64,000 nt of DNA, taken from NCBI GenBank assembly GCA_010093605.1, contig MU004183.1:992001-1056000 (forward strand). The letters run 5' to 3'. The stretch comes from Lophium mytilinum. Lineage: Eukaryota > Ascomycota > Dothideomycetes > Mytilinidiales > Mytilinidiaceae. Shown here one piece after another: positions 1-10,365 of the stretch. The notes beneath the pieces were generated by a model. It was not told where the DNA came from. It did not search any database and saw only the letters and a list, made by a program, of their open reading frames with translations. The number at the start of each line of letters is the position of its first letter. The first letter of the stretch is position 1. The position numbers and the translations under genes were made by a program.

Positions 1-1
1 T

Positions 2-1252
2 CGTGCCTTCATCGCAACCTTCCGCTCTCTGCCAGCTCTATCCAATCTTTCAGTTTCCTATTTCAGTGCCGCCGAGTTCTCAAACCGCACCCTAGCTGCC
101 CTCCCTCGACTTCAATCCCTCCGCCTCGAGAAACTACCTGGTATCACTGACACAGGACTGCAGCGATACTTCGCCCAACCGGTGGCCGCTTCCATTGTCA
201 ACTTAAGCTTGATAAACCTCCAAATCGCCGATCTCGCTGTATTGGGCAAAGTATTCGAGTATATGAGCGAGTTATCTCGCCTCACGCTATCTCAAACCCC
301 AACACCACGCCCATCTGACGATGCGTGGCCACTGCCTGCAAGCGCAGATGCTGTGTTTCGCTCGACCAGCCTGAAATACCTGCATTGGTCGTGCCTCACG
401 CCTCACCCACCCACCACGGTCGCGCTAGGCAAAGCGATCAAAGACGGTGACCTGCCCGCATTAAGAACCCTCCGCGCACCGACAGACGACGGGACACTAC
501 AGGCAGTATGTGCCCCACGGGCCTCGATCGCGAGAGAAGGCGACGAGACTGCAGTGAACACGGCCGCCGCTGTCGCGGACCAACAACGCCAGAATCGCAA
601 GCGGGCATCCATGAGCGTGCAGTCCACTATCACACTCTCGCCGATGCCAAAGTCAGCGAAGCGACGCTCTATGCTCGACTTGCGACCGTCCAGGCCGACG
701 GAAGTGGCCGCGGATTCAAATGCACCAAAGACTACAGCACAGCTTCAGATACAGACTTCCATTGCACTCAATGCCAAGGGGAAGTGGAAGCGCGTGTCCA
801 CCCCAGTTTTACCATCTTCCGCCTTCACGCGGCCCGAGCCTAAAACCCTAATTGCACCCCTCGCGTCTCCACCACTCCCAAAACCGAACCCTGTCTCCCT
901 CCCCGCTGCTCGACTGGCTGCTCAGCATCGCTTGGCGGCCGCGAGAAAGTTTCCGGGTATCAAGATTATCGTCACGTCGCCCTCTGGCATCGATATCAAG
1001 ACGTGGACGATGAGGTCCTATCTAGGGCTCGTCCAAGGCCCTTGTGTTGTGCGATACTGTCTTGACCCTGACATTAAAGGTGATGGAGAGGATGTTTTGA
1101 TCACGGGTGTGGCAGAAGTAGTAGGGGGAGCGAGGGTAGGCCACGGGCGAAGACAAGGAGAAGAGCCGGTATGGGAGAGAGTGAGGGTCAGGGGATGTTT
1201 ACATCCCGGGGGGAGAGGAGGGGACCAAGTGGGTGCTAATGAGCTGTTTTGA
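2..1252 (+). CDS. LRR / F-box-like protein, 3' part (5' end outside window)
   Basis: The frame is open from the first bases of the window, so the gene starts upstream; the first ATG-like codon inside the window (GTG at 182) is not a start. The first ~100 residues show leucine-rich-repeat spacing (L-x-x-L-x-L, then LPGITDTGLQRYF), the AMN1/F-box-LRR style of C-terminal repeat. The rest is basic, low-complexity and rich in S, P, R and K. Such LRR proteins usually carry an N-terminal F-box and act as substrate receptors of SCF ubiquitin ligases; the F-box would lie off the window, so this role is inferred. The last ~50 residues are Gly/Arg-rich and could be read through an unrecognised intron. 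It converges on the aldo-keto reductase with a gap of 127 bp. Confidence 0.55.
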   Translation, partial: RAFIATFRSLPALSNLSVSYFSAAEFSNRTLAALPRLQSLRLEKLPGITDTGLQRYFAQPVAASIVNLSLINLQIADLAVLGKVFEYMSELSRLTLSQTPTPRPSDDAWPLPASADAVFRSTSLKYLHWSCLTPHPPTTVALGKAIKDGDLPALRTLRAPTDDGTLQAVCAPRASIAREGDETAVNTAAAVADQQRQNRKRASMSVQSTITLSPMPKSAKRRSMLDLRPSRPTEVAADSNAPKTTAQLQIQTSIALNAKGKWKRVSTPVLPSSAFTRPEPKTLIAPLASPPLPKPNPVSLPAARLAAQHRLAAARKFPGIKIIVTSPSGIDIKTWTMRSYLGLVQGPCVVRYCLDPDIKGDGEDVLITGVAEVVGGARVGHGRRQGEEPVWERVRVRGCLHPGGRGGDQVGANELF

Positions 1253-1379
1253 TTCGACTCAAAGAGAGTCATATTGAAGATGAAGAGAAAAGGTCTTTCG
1301 TAATTCACAGCGCGGTGTGTCCACCCGCTCTCAAACGCCTAGATATCTATACCCAAACCCAACATCAAACGAACACCCT

Positions 1380-2381
1380 TCACGCAGTCTGGCTTTCCTC
1401 TGGCCAGACATCATACCCAAATGTATCCTTCATATTCACAAACCGCGTCCTTCTCCCCCTGGCCACCCGCTCAATCGCCTCAAACCCCTCATCGCTTAGA
1501 TCCGCCACCTGCAAATTACTCTCGATCCGGCTCGGCGTCGCGCTTTTCGGCAGCACCACATACCCCCGCCTCAGGCCCCACGCCAGCAGACACTGCGCCA
1601 GCGTCGCCCCCTGCTTCTCCGCCGTCTCTATCAGCTCCTTATTCGTCCTAACCTTCTCCCCCGTATTCGGTACTTGATCCTGACTCCCAAGCGGGCTATA
1701 CGCCGCCGGGAGGATATTCCGCGCCAGACACCACTCCACCAACTCCCCATTTGGCAAAAACGGGTGAATCTCAATCTGATTCACCGCCGGCTTCACACGC
1801 GCATAGCTAAGAAGCTGTTCGAGCCCCTTAATCGTCCAGTTAGAGACACCAATGGCTCTGGCGAGACCAGCATCGTACAGCTCCTCCATCTTCCGCCACG
1901 TCGGCGCCGGGTCCTCCGTCAGGGGCTTGTTGATAACGTATTTCCCGTCCGCCCCGATCCTCGGCATGAAGGAGTCGCCGTCCTGCACTTTCTCGGCCGC
2001 GATGGGCCAGTGCACGAGGAAGAGGTCGACGTAGTCGACGCGCAGCTTGGCCAGGCTGGACTTCAGCGACCATTCGACGTCGGCGGGGGCGTGCAGGTGG
2101 TTCCAGACTTTTGTGCAGATAAAGATGTCGGCGCGCTGCACCGAGGGGGTTTTGGCGAGGAAGTCGTGCAGGGCGTCGCCGACTTCGGTCTCGTTTTGGT
2201 AGAACCAGGCGCAGTCGAGGTGGCGGTAGCCGGATTCTAGGGCGTGGAGCGTCGCGGTGTAGGAGGAGCCTTGGGCGCCGTCGTTGGCGAAGGTGCCGAA
2301 GCCGATGCTGGGGATGGCGGCGCCGGTGTTGAGGGTGAAGGATTTGGGGGTAGTCGGGGTGGTTGAGGGGTGGATGGCCAT
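1380..2381 (-). CDS. Aldo-keto reductase (AKR superfamily)
   Basis: An intronless 333-residue protein, the usual size for AKR enzymes, which reduce aldehydes and ketones (for example xylose, glycerol or other carbonyls) with NAD(P)H. The whole (beta/alpha)8 family signature is visible: SIGFGTF near residue 25, GYRHLDCAWFYQNE with catalytic Asp56 and Tyr61, Lys91 in FICTKVWN, and His124 in LFLVHWP, completing the D-Y-K-H tetrad. The cofactor-binding C-terminal half includes PKSATPSRIESN. The start was chosen at the ATG preceding a short leader before the first beta strand. Substrate cannot be told from sequence; glycerol dehydrogenase or xylose reductase-like activity is possible. No targeting signal is seen, so it is probably cytosolic. 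Confidence 0.92.
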   Translation of the reverse strand: MAIHPSTTPTTPKSFTLNTGAAIPSIGFGTFANDGAQGSSYTATLHALESGYRHLDCAWFYQNETEVGDALHDFLAKTPSVQRADIFICTKVWNHLHAPADVEWSLKSSLAKLRVDYVDLFLVHWPIAAEKVQDGDSFMPRIGADGKYVINKPLTEDPAPTWRKMEELYDAGLARAIGVSNWTIKGLEQLLSYARVKPAVNQIEIHPFLPNGELVEWCLARNILPAAYSPLGSQDQVPNTGEKVRTNKELIETAEKQGATLAQCLLAWGLRRGYVVLPKSATPSRIESNLQVADLSDEGFEAIERVARGRRTRFVNMKDTFGYDVWPEESQTA

Positions 2382-3744
2382 TTTGGTAGTGGTGTGCGTT
2401 CTCTTTCTACAGTCGATTTAGATATATGAAAGCGTGTTGAAATAAGATTGTAGCAGACAGAGAATATTGATAGAGAGATGGACAAAATCCCCCCAATATC
2501 AGCGAAAGACTCAGCGTATATGAAACCCACACGTCCCCGCCACCCCACCACAGGCAAAAGAAAAGAAAATCCTCACCTCTCTCCTCCCCCTCGCTCCGAC
2601 TCTTTCTCGCACCCTCTCGCTCAACATTTCTAGCCATGACGTAAAGAGTGGAATCCTCCTCTCTTCCAGCTCCACTCCATTACTCACCGCCACGCTTTGT
2701 CCGCCCACTCCACAACCCTCAACTACCCATCACATGCCAAAAACCCTGCTGCGCGGCACTCGCTCCGATCCGAAGATACCCCCCCCAGCACCCGAAAATC
2801 AGGAACGTGCAGCAGTCATCCTGCAGGGTGCAGTTCGCACCCCTGCGCCTTAAACATAGAAAACCGCCCGTTCAGTTCGCGTGGCGGCGCTAGAACCTCG
2901 CCCCGTCTTTTCTCGCGTCATACCGCAGAAACTCTGCAACCCTACCTGGACCCTCTTCCAATGAACGAACCTGCCTAGCGGGGCTACCACATACGAAAGG
3001 TGAAAAGCCTTGTATCAAAGCCTTTTCGACATGACACGACGGCGGCGGATCGACATGGTGTTGAGAAGCATTCAGCCGGCGCTGCAGCATGTCAGCCGCA
3101 TGTACATGTAACTATGTACCTACGCACCGCGCGGGTGGATCCCAGGGTCCATATTTGATATCACCATGCCCCAACCAACTCGCCTCTGTGGCCTCTGGGC
3201 GAGAAATCTCGGTCAGGCTGGTGTATACGTGGTAGCGTTTCGCGGCGGCAAGGCCGTCAAGAATACAATGCTTGGTATCCACAATCTGTGGATTGTGTCA
3301 CAGTATCTGCATCTCGGTAAGCAACGCCGCTTGCCGGCCGCGGTAGTCACGGTAGGTTGCTGTCCCACAGTGCTGTTTCGCCGTCCCGAAGAAGCCACGA
3401 GCAGGACCCTTGGAGCGTCGGGAAGGGGATAAGGCGGCTCCACCGCTATCCACAGATTTCTCTCCATCAGCGCGCCGCAGAGCGTATGGCAGAGGCGGAT
3501 GATGCTATCAGTGGAGCAGGCTCCGCGCTGGACGAGTTTCAGCTCGGAGACGAACGGGAAGAGGGGTGAGAAATGGTGAGGGCTTTTCAGGGTCTTCGTT
3601 GGAGTGGCGGTGGCATTATATTTGTTAGGGGGATAGATATATACTGTGATAGCCTGCCGTGGTGGTTACTCAATCACACCAGCATTCACGACTCTCATCC
3701 TCCTGATCTGCCTCCACTTGATTACCTTGATACTATCCTCTAAA
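2382..3744. other. Divergent intergenic region between AKR and HAD genes
   Basis: This stretch of 1.36 kb separates two divergently transcribed genes. Short overlapping ORFs on both strands (up to ~90 codons) show no recognisable domain. A TATA-like GATAGATATATA lies at 3632-3643, about 100 bp before the HAD start. Pyrimidine-rich tracts near 2570-2600 fit the AKR 5' leader. Nothing else is seen. Confidence 0.5.
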
Positions 3745-5244
3745 ATGCCTGCCTTTGACGACTCGGACTTTGGCGTCCAAGGCCCCATCAGCCCTGCTAA
3801 ATCTCATCATGACTCCCCCCATTCCCTCCGCAAGGTCGCGAGCCGCAACAGCCATCATGTTGGGAGCCACGGAAGCCTTGCTATCCCCTCCGAGGTCAAC
3901 GGCGGCGAGCACGATGCCATTGAAGTGCCTGCCACTCGCTCCTCGATCTCGGATGCCCAATCCTATATGCATCAGCTATCCCTCTCCCCATCTATGAAGG
4001 AGAGGCGAGGGTCTCGAAACTCTTTCGGGACTTCCCTCCCCATCCCACGCTCGAAGCGTCAATCGCGGCTCTCCAGCGTCTCGCGGCCAGTGCGACCGGG
4101 CATGCCGCCCATCCAGCCAACCCGGGACATCCTCGCCGCCCAAGTCCAAGACCTGTCGAGCGAGAAAGTGCAGGCGGCGAAAGACATGGCCTTCGTATTT
4201 GACATCGACGGCGTGCTCGTGCTCGGCGACGAGCTGATCCCCGAAGGCCAGCGCGTCCTCAAGATCCTCAACGGCGACAACGAGCTCGGCATCAAGATCC
4301 CGCACATCTTCCTGACCAACGGGTCCGGCAAGCCCGAGAACGCGCGCGTGAACCAGCTCTCCAAGATCCTGAAGTCGCCCATCTCGACCGACCAGTTCAT
4401 CCAGTCGCACACGCCGATGCGTGCCCTGTCCGAATACTACAGCACGGTGCTGGTCGTCGGCGGCGAGGGCTACCGCTGCCGCGAAGTCGCCGAAGAGTAC
4501 GGCTTCAAGGATATTGTCGTCCCGAACGACATCATTGCGTGGGATCCGACGATTGCGCCATACCGCGTCTTCACCGACGCCGAGCGCGCCACGTCGCGGC
4601 CACGTGACTTTTCGAAAGTCAACATCGAGGCTATCATGGTTTTCTCCGATAGCCGCGACTACGCGACGGATATGCAGATCATCATGGATTTGCTCCGAAG
4701 CGAGGACGGCCGCCTGCACACAGTCGCCAAGGACCCCGTGTCTCAGAGGATTCCCATCTACTTCTCGCAGGGCGATCTGCTCTGCCCGACTGAGCATCCT
4801 ACGCCTCGGATGTCGCAGGGAGCTTTCCGGATTGGGCTCGAGGCTATGTACAAGGCCGTCACCGGCGAGGATCTCGAGCGTGTCGTGTATGGTAAGCCAG
4901 AGCTGGCCACGTACAGGTACGCCGACGAAGTCATCACCAGCTGGATGGAGCAGATCCACAACGACGAGAAGCTGCCCAAGAACGTGTACATGGTCGGCGA
5001 CAATCCGGCATCTGATATCGTCGGCGGGAATATGTACGGCTGGAACACATGCTTGGTGCGCACGGGGGTGTACCAAGGCGAAGGCAACGACGACGAGAAC
5101 CCGGCTAGCTTTGGCGTCTTCAAAAACGTGTTGGAGGCGGTGCAGACAGCCTGCAGGAAGCAGCTCGGTGACGACTTTCAGTTTGGATTTAATGAGAAGA
5201 TGAACCCGGTGTTGCATGGAAACGGCAACTCGGCCATTGAGTAG
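3745..5244 (+). CDS. HAD-superfamily hydrolase, CECR5 (HDHD5) type
   Basis: A 499-residue protein without introns. After ~130 low-complexity, Ser/Arg-rich residues comes a HAD core: FDIDGVLVLGDE with the nucleophile pair Asp153/Asp155, then FLTNGSG (motif II Thr) and, near the end, VYMVGDNPASDIVGGN (motif IV acidic residues). Insertion of a C2 cap and the order of motifs match the CECR5/TIGR01456 family, related to phosphoglycolate and nitrophenyl phosphatases; human HDHD5 is mitochondrial and the substrate is unknown. The frame extends upstream to a GTG at 3646, but the ATG at 3745 has a good context (TAAAATGCC) and follows a TATA-like box by ~100 bp, so it is preferred. A 413-codon antisense ORF is a shadow of this GC-biased gene. 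Confidence 0.9.
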   Translation: MPAFDDSDFGVQGPISPAKSHHDSPHSLRKVASRNSHHVGSHGSLAIPSEVNGGEHDAIEVPATRSSISDAQSYMHQLSLSPSMKERRGSRNSFGTSLPIPRSKRQSRLSSVSRPVRPGMPPIQPTRDILAAQVQDLSSEKVQAAKDMAFVFDIDGVLVLGDELIPEGQRVLKILNGDNELGIKIPHIFLTNGSGKPENARVNQLSKILKSPISTDQFIQSHTPMRALSEYYSTVLVVGGEGYRCREVAEEYGFKDIVVPNDIIAWDPTIAPYRVFTDAERATSRPRDFSKVNIEAIMVFSDSRDYATDMQIIMDLLRSEDGRLHTVAKDPVSQRIPIYFSQGDLLCPTEHPTPRMSQGAFRIGLEAMYKAVTGEDLERVVYGKPELATYRYADEVITSWMEQIHNDEKLPKNVYMVGDNPASDIVGGNMYGWNTCLVRTGVYQGEGNDDENPASFGVFKNVLEAVQTACRKQLGDDFQFGFNEKMNPVLHGNGNSAIE

Positions 5245-5368
5245 ACGACAGCGTCGTGTTTCTTCTTTTTTTCTGGCGTTCTGGTCTAGGCCATTTTATA
5301 TCCAATAGATTGACAACCCTTTGAAGGGCTCTTTAAGTTCCAAAAACACTCTTGTGCTTACTTTTTGA

Positions 5369-6682
5369 TCATACGTTTAGAGACTCTAGTAGCTGTAGAT
5401 TTTCCTGCTCATCCTTTGAAATATCCAGATTGTGCTCCTCTGTTGCAGTATTCGCGACTGATGGCTTCCACCCAACTTCTTCGGGGAATTCCTCTTTGAG
5501 GAAGTCTAGCACCCAAAGACCGTCACCAAATCGCTCCTCTGCAAGCAGCCCGCGTGCTAGTGTCAAAGACAAGTTGACGAGAAAGTAGCGCATTTGCGGA
5601 TTTTTCGGGTATGCGAAAGTAGGGGCCATTTTCCTAAGATACTGCAGAGCTGGATCGAGATCCGGCGTCGAAGGATGATGGAGAAGAAGCTGAGCCTTGA
5701 AGCCTTCGGCGTTGCTGCACCATTTTTCGATGCTGCCAAGAAAAGCATCATACGATGACAGAGAGATGCCGTGGGAATTCGCGGTGATGTTGTTGACGAT
5801 GCATGCGCCAGCCGTAAAAAATTCCGCGAATTTTACAGACTTGGAGGGATGCTTTTCTAGTGAGCACGCGTGCAGATGTGCGGTTATAGCATCTTCCAGT
5901 CCGCCCGTGCCGTCGACTTTGCAAAGCACAACGGATTTCAGCAATCTGCTACGGAACCTAGCAATCTGCGCAGGCGAAACACCAGTATTTTCTAGAGCAC
6001 GGTGCAAATCCGGTCCGAGCCATCGCCACAGTGGTCGCTCATTCCGCTCTTGGATAAGCAGCGTGGCCAGCATCGTATGAAAAGCATGATTTTCGACGAA
6101 AGCTGGTGTTGTTTCCAGTCCACTCGCCCACAGCCACTGTACAATTTCTGTTCCCGCCTTGTTGGAGCTAGAGATGCCGCTTGTCGTCGTTACGTTGGGG
6201 GTCTTGCTCATAGCGTCCGCGTAGAGGAATGCTGTATAGATAGAGGCAGACCCGTCGGCGACGCGGTCTCTGAACCATTGCTCGGGATTGCTCGAAAAGC
6301 CTTGTATACCAGACACAGATAGACGACCATGTTGTCTCGACGGCTTGTGGGCAAGCAAAGGATTTGCAAGGACAGACTCGAGCAGTCTGCTGATGGGGAG
6401 ATGCGAAGAGGTTGCATTGAGGGCCACATCCTGGGCCGCGCTCTTGCTGAACGACTTCCTCCGGCGCGAGGCCTGGGCTGGAGAGGCTCCGGCGACTGCG
6501 GGATGCTCGCGATCCAGGTGTCGTCTGAAGGAGGACGTGAGGAGGGAGAGCAGCTGTTGGGACTCGCGGGGCGTCAGCGGCAGCTGGGGGTGGATCTTGG
6601 ACGACAGCAGGCTGAAGGCGCGCGCCGCCGAGGACTGCATCGTGGCCGTGGGCGCAGTGTCGGGCGGCCTCAGGGCATTCAC
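5369..6682 (-). CDS. Conserved fungal protein of unknown function, 437 aa
   Basis: An intronless frame of 437 codons with ordinary amino-acid composition, so it is very likely coding. I do not recognise a named domain. The first ~60 residues are rich in Arg, Ser and Ala with few acidic residues (HPQLPLTPRESQQLL, then SFRRHLDREH), compatible with a mitochondrial presequence. The remainder reads as alpha-helical (for example QRIL-like runs such as FRSRLLKSVVLCKVDG and RYFLVNLSLTLARGLL), suggesting a helical-repeat fold. The end is acidic. An alternative start is the next ATG, 14 codons in. It is convergent with the HAD gene (124 bp apart) and divergent from the Def1-like gene (433 bp). Confidence 0.72.
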   Translation of the reverse strand: MNALRPPDTAPTATMQSSAARAFSLLSSKIHPQLPLTPRESQQLLSLLTSSFRRHLDREHPAVAGASPAQASRRRKSFSKSAAQDVALNATSSHLPISRLLESVLANPLLAHKPSRQHGRLSVSGIQGFSSNPEQWFRDRVADGSASIYTAFLYADAMSKTPNVTTTSGISSSNKAGTEIVQWLWASGLETTPAFVENHAFHTMLATLLIQERNERPLWRWLGPDLHRALENTGVSPAQIARFRSRLLKSVVLCKVDGTGGLEDAITAHLHACSLEKHPSKSVKFAEFFTAGACIVNNITANSHGISLSSYDAFLGSIEKWCSNAEGFKAQLLLHHPSTPDLDPALQYLRKMAPTFAYPKNPQMRYFLVNLSLTLARGLLAEERFGDGLWVLDFLKEEFPEEVGWKPSVANTATEEHNLDISKDEQENLQLLESLNV

Positions 6683-7115
6683 TGGCTGCGATGGCTGATG
6701 GCTAATGGCGGAGGCGGCTGCTGGCGGTGGTGTACTGGCCTGGAGTGCGGCGTAGAATACCTACCTAGGTACATATAATAGAGTGACGAAAGAGCGTGAC
6801 TGGCTGCCGCGTCCGGGGCTGCAAGCAACCACGCAACCTGTGGACCTCAGCCCGACTTCTACCTTCCCACAGATCCCTTCACCCCATCTTCATGAGCCCC
6901 AACACAGCCATATTAAACACGCTTCCATCGTCCGCACACTGAGCAGGCGCCCCCAGCTCGCCTTCCGAGACCGTGCTCGCCTGTCCGCACTACACGCAGC
7001 CCCTTCACCCGCCCCAGCATCACGAACCTCTGCCATCGCCAACCAACCTCACCCCCCGACCAACAAAGAAGCCGTCCCACTCGCGGACCCTTCACTACTA
7101 CACAAACCTCTACAC
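6683..7115. promoter_or_regulatory. Shared divergent promoter (437-aa unknown / Def1-like)
   Basis: This 433-bp region drives two divergent genes. The half nearest Def1 (6830-7110) is C-rich and A-poor, the pyrimidine-rich leader typical of highly expressed fungal mRNAs. No specific factor site could be assigned with confidence. Confidence 0.4.
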
Positions 7116-10100
7116 ATGTCTGAAGTCCAGGCCAGACCTGCCACCCGGGGCAGGAGCTCAGCTCGCGGCGGGAGAGGCGGACACGGGGCGCGAGGACCTC
7201 GCAAGACGACAAACGGCGACCATGTCCCCACCTCCACACCCTCCGACACGACTGCAGACCAGGGCGAGCTCGGCGAGCTGAAGAGGAAGTATCTGACCCA
7301 ATTGAGCACCCTCAAGGAGCTGTTCCCTGACTGGTCTGACGTCGACCTGGTCCTCACTCTGCAGGAAACCGACGGCGATCTCCAGAGCACAATTGAGCGT
7401 ATCACCGAAGGTATGTCCCATGGCCCTCTATCTGCGCGACTCTGCAGTCCTTGCATTGCCCGCCAGCTTCCACCCACCACTCCGCGCAGCCTCTGCGACA
7501 CCATCAGTCAATTCGACCAGTGCATTGGGCAGCTAGCTTTTCTTAGCGTTGAGATGTCATCGCGTCGAAGCTGTGCACTCGCTCACATCATCTTCCATTA
7601 TCGTACTAGAGAACCTGCTAACAGACTCTTGTTCAGGAAATGTCTCCCAGTTTGCCGAAGTCAAAAAGACGAAAGATCGATCTCGCTCCAAGGTCAAGGA
7701 CACCACCAGCAGCCCTTCCGATACTCTCCACTCTCAGGCTGCGACTCGTGGAAGCCGGACTCGCGCTGGCCAGGACAGTGTTCGTGGCTCGCGTGGCCGG
7801 CCCGAACGTGGTCGCGGCGGCACTCGAGGAGGCCGCGGTGGAGCTTCTACAAATGGTACACGTACAATTGGCCCAGATTCGATTCCCACGACCGAGTCTT
7901 CTGTATGGGATACTACTCCAGCTCCGGTGGACCCCAAGCAGGGCACTCCGGCGTGGGATCTATCAGCAGTTGCTCCGGCTGCGGCTACAGCTGCGGAGCC
8001 TGAAGCGCCCAAAACTACATCAGCTCCGCAATCTGGAGCCAAGAAGACATGGGCTAGTATGTTCGCGGCCCCGAAGCCGCCACCAGCGTCAAAGCCTGTA
8101 ACCCAGTCGCCCCCGGTGCAGGCCGAGCCAGAGAGTACCCCGGCGGACGTCCCTGCTCATGAAGTAGCGGCCGAAGAGACGGTAGCAGCAGAGCCTTTAC
8201 CAATCCCGCCAGTGTCGGACGAGCTCCCCGAAGATGAAACTGTGCTGGAGGAAGACGGGACTCAGACTCCTACGAAGCCGACGGATAGTTCTGTTGGTGA
8301 AATAACACCATCCAAGGATGAGTTGACAGAGGACAACGTGGAACATCTCCCGGATGCCTCAAATCCCCCTCCAACGGAAACTGCTGCTAGCACGGTTGCG
8401 AGTTCCAAGGACATCGGGAGCATAGGCACTGTTGCGACTCCGCTTAGCAACGCAGGCCAGGCACCAATCGGCCGGCCAGCAATGGGAGGATATGCTACCA
8501 CCGCCCACAAGGCCACAGGCGCAGCACACAGGAGCGCCAGCTTCCAGAAGCGGTTATTGGAACAGCAGGAAGCGGTTGTTATGCCTGGAAACCACGCAGT
8601 GGACCGAGCCGCTGTTCAATTTGGAAGCATGGGTTTGAATGGCAACGTGGAAGCGCTGGATGTCGACGAGGACCGAGAAGAGGCAGAGACACGGACTCAG
8701 CCGCCACAACACTCCCCAGTGGCACAACCACGGGCTGCTCTTCCCCCAGCACCTAGACAACCGGCTCCTCCCGCAGAACACCAACCCCAGGAAGCGCTTC
8801 CAACCCCAAAGCAAGCGCCAGGCTTACCACCGGTGCCACAACACCAACAGTCGCCGCAAGCTTCGCTTGGGCCTCAGGCCATGCAACAGCAAGGCTCACA
8901 AACTGGTCAGCAGTATGGTCAATTCGGCCGCTACGGGCAGAGTGCGGAGGCGTCCGCTCCCGCCCAAAAGCCATACGATCCATTCGGACAGCAAGCCCAG
9001 ACGAGCCAGTACGACTCCTACCCAAGCCAAGCGCAGACTGCGGGTGCGCCACAGCAGCAAGGCCAATCCCAAGCGGCGGGTTTCTCTGCTCCAAGCGAAT
9101 ACTCATCGCAATACTTCACGACGGATCAACAACGGAATGCGTACAACAATTACTATCAGAATTACAACCAACAGACTGCCGCCAGCCAACAGGAAGCGGG
9201 AAGTGCGCAGCAACGGACCGGAAGTGCTTTCGGGACTGGCCCGAGCGACTCATCGTTCCCGCCGAGTCAGCAGGCTCAGCAGGTAAGAAGCTCTCAACAG
9301 GAGCGTTCTAGGTTTCTCGAACCCAGACGTTTTCTCTCAATCTCATTGATCAGTCCAAAATACATGCTCCCTCATTTCCTACTCTCTCCAGCTACCTCTA
9401 GTCCCCTTTCTGACAAACCCCATCAGGCCCCAAGCCGCTACGGCGAGGCCCAAAATAGTGGACACACGACCCCGAACCCTGCCTTGAGTGCCCAACATCC
9501 AAGTGGTCCTGCTTCGCAGCAGGGTCAACATATGCACCAGCAACCGCATACCCAACCGGGCCATGCTGGAGGATATCCGTATAATCACCCCTACTATGGT
9601 AGCCCATACTATCAGAATTACATGAACCAATACGCTGGCTATGGCCAACAAGGCTATGGAGCATTCGGCGGAGGTAAGGGCATGTACAATCAACCTCACC
9701 ACGGCTACGGCGTTTCTCCGCAAGCCTCCTACGACCAACATTCGTCTTCTCCGGCGAACGCTGGCGGATTTGGTCAATCATCTATGCACGGACGGGACAG
9801 CGCGCTCGGCGGCGGTCTTGGAGAGTACGGCAGATCTGGCTCGGCGCAGCCTTCCCAGGCGCAGCACAACGCCAGCGCCGGCGCAGGCTTCGGCGGCGTT
9901 CCGGACCTGTTTAGCCGCTCGCAGGCTGGCGGATACCAAAATCAGCCCTACGGCCAACAGCAAGGCGCACAGCAAACCGCGACTGAGGATTCTTTGAAGC
10001 CATTCGGCGACTCGAAAGCCAGCGGCGGACCCAGTCCTTCTGCGCTCGGCCAGCCCGGTCGACCAGGTTCTGCGACGAACAACACGCCCGGCCAAACCAG

Positions 10101-10365
10101 CCAGAGCGGTCTACCGCCTCCGCAATCGCACCAGCAAGGAGGGTTTGGCGGCGGCGCGTATCCGAGCCATCTGAACCAGCTCCAGGGCGGACAGGGCAAC
10201 CAGTACGGCGGCGGGCTTGGCGGCTTAGGTGGCCAGGGCCAGCAACACGCTGGTGCGCAGAGTCATCAACAAAGTGGCGGCTATGGCCAGTACGGTGGGT
10301 TTGGCGGCGCGGGCTACGGCAGCTATAATCGCGGCGGGTGGGGCACGAACTACGGGCAACATTAA
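7116..10365 (+). CDS. DEF1: RNA polymerase II degradation factor Def1-like (CUE domain, Q/G-rich)
   Basis: Predicted exons 7116-7410, 7637-9282 and 9427-10365 give 959 residues. After an RGG-rich N-terminus, residues ~58-99 form a CUE ubiquitin-binding domain (LSTLKELFPDWSDVDLV). The rest is long, disordered and full of Q, G, P, S and Y (repeated GYGQ and QQ runs), exactly the architecture of Def1, which recruits Elongin-Cullin ligase to poly-ubiquitinate stalled Rpb1 after DNA damage. Intron 1 (GTATGT...TTCAG, 226 bp) splits a Gly codon. Intron 2 (GTAAGA...ATCAG) is 144 bp, a multiple of three, with no stop, so an unspliced mRNA would simply add 48 residues. The start is the ATG in ACACATGTCTG after a C-rich leader. 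Yeast Def1 is processed by the proteasome to release its N-terminal part; the same is possible here. Confidence 0.82.

Noticed and set aside
3976-5217. 413-codon minus-strand ORF antisense to the HAD gene
   Set aside because: It mirrors a GC-biased coding frame, has no domain, and the plus strand is clearly the real gene.
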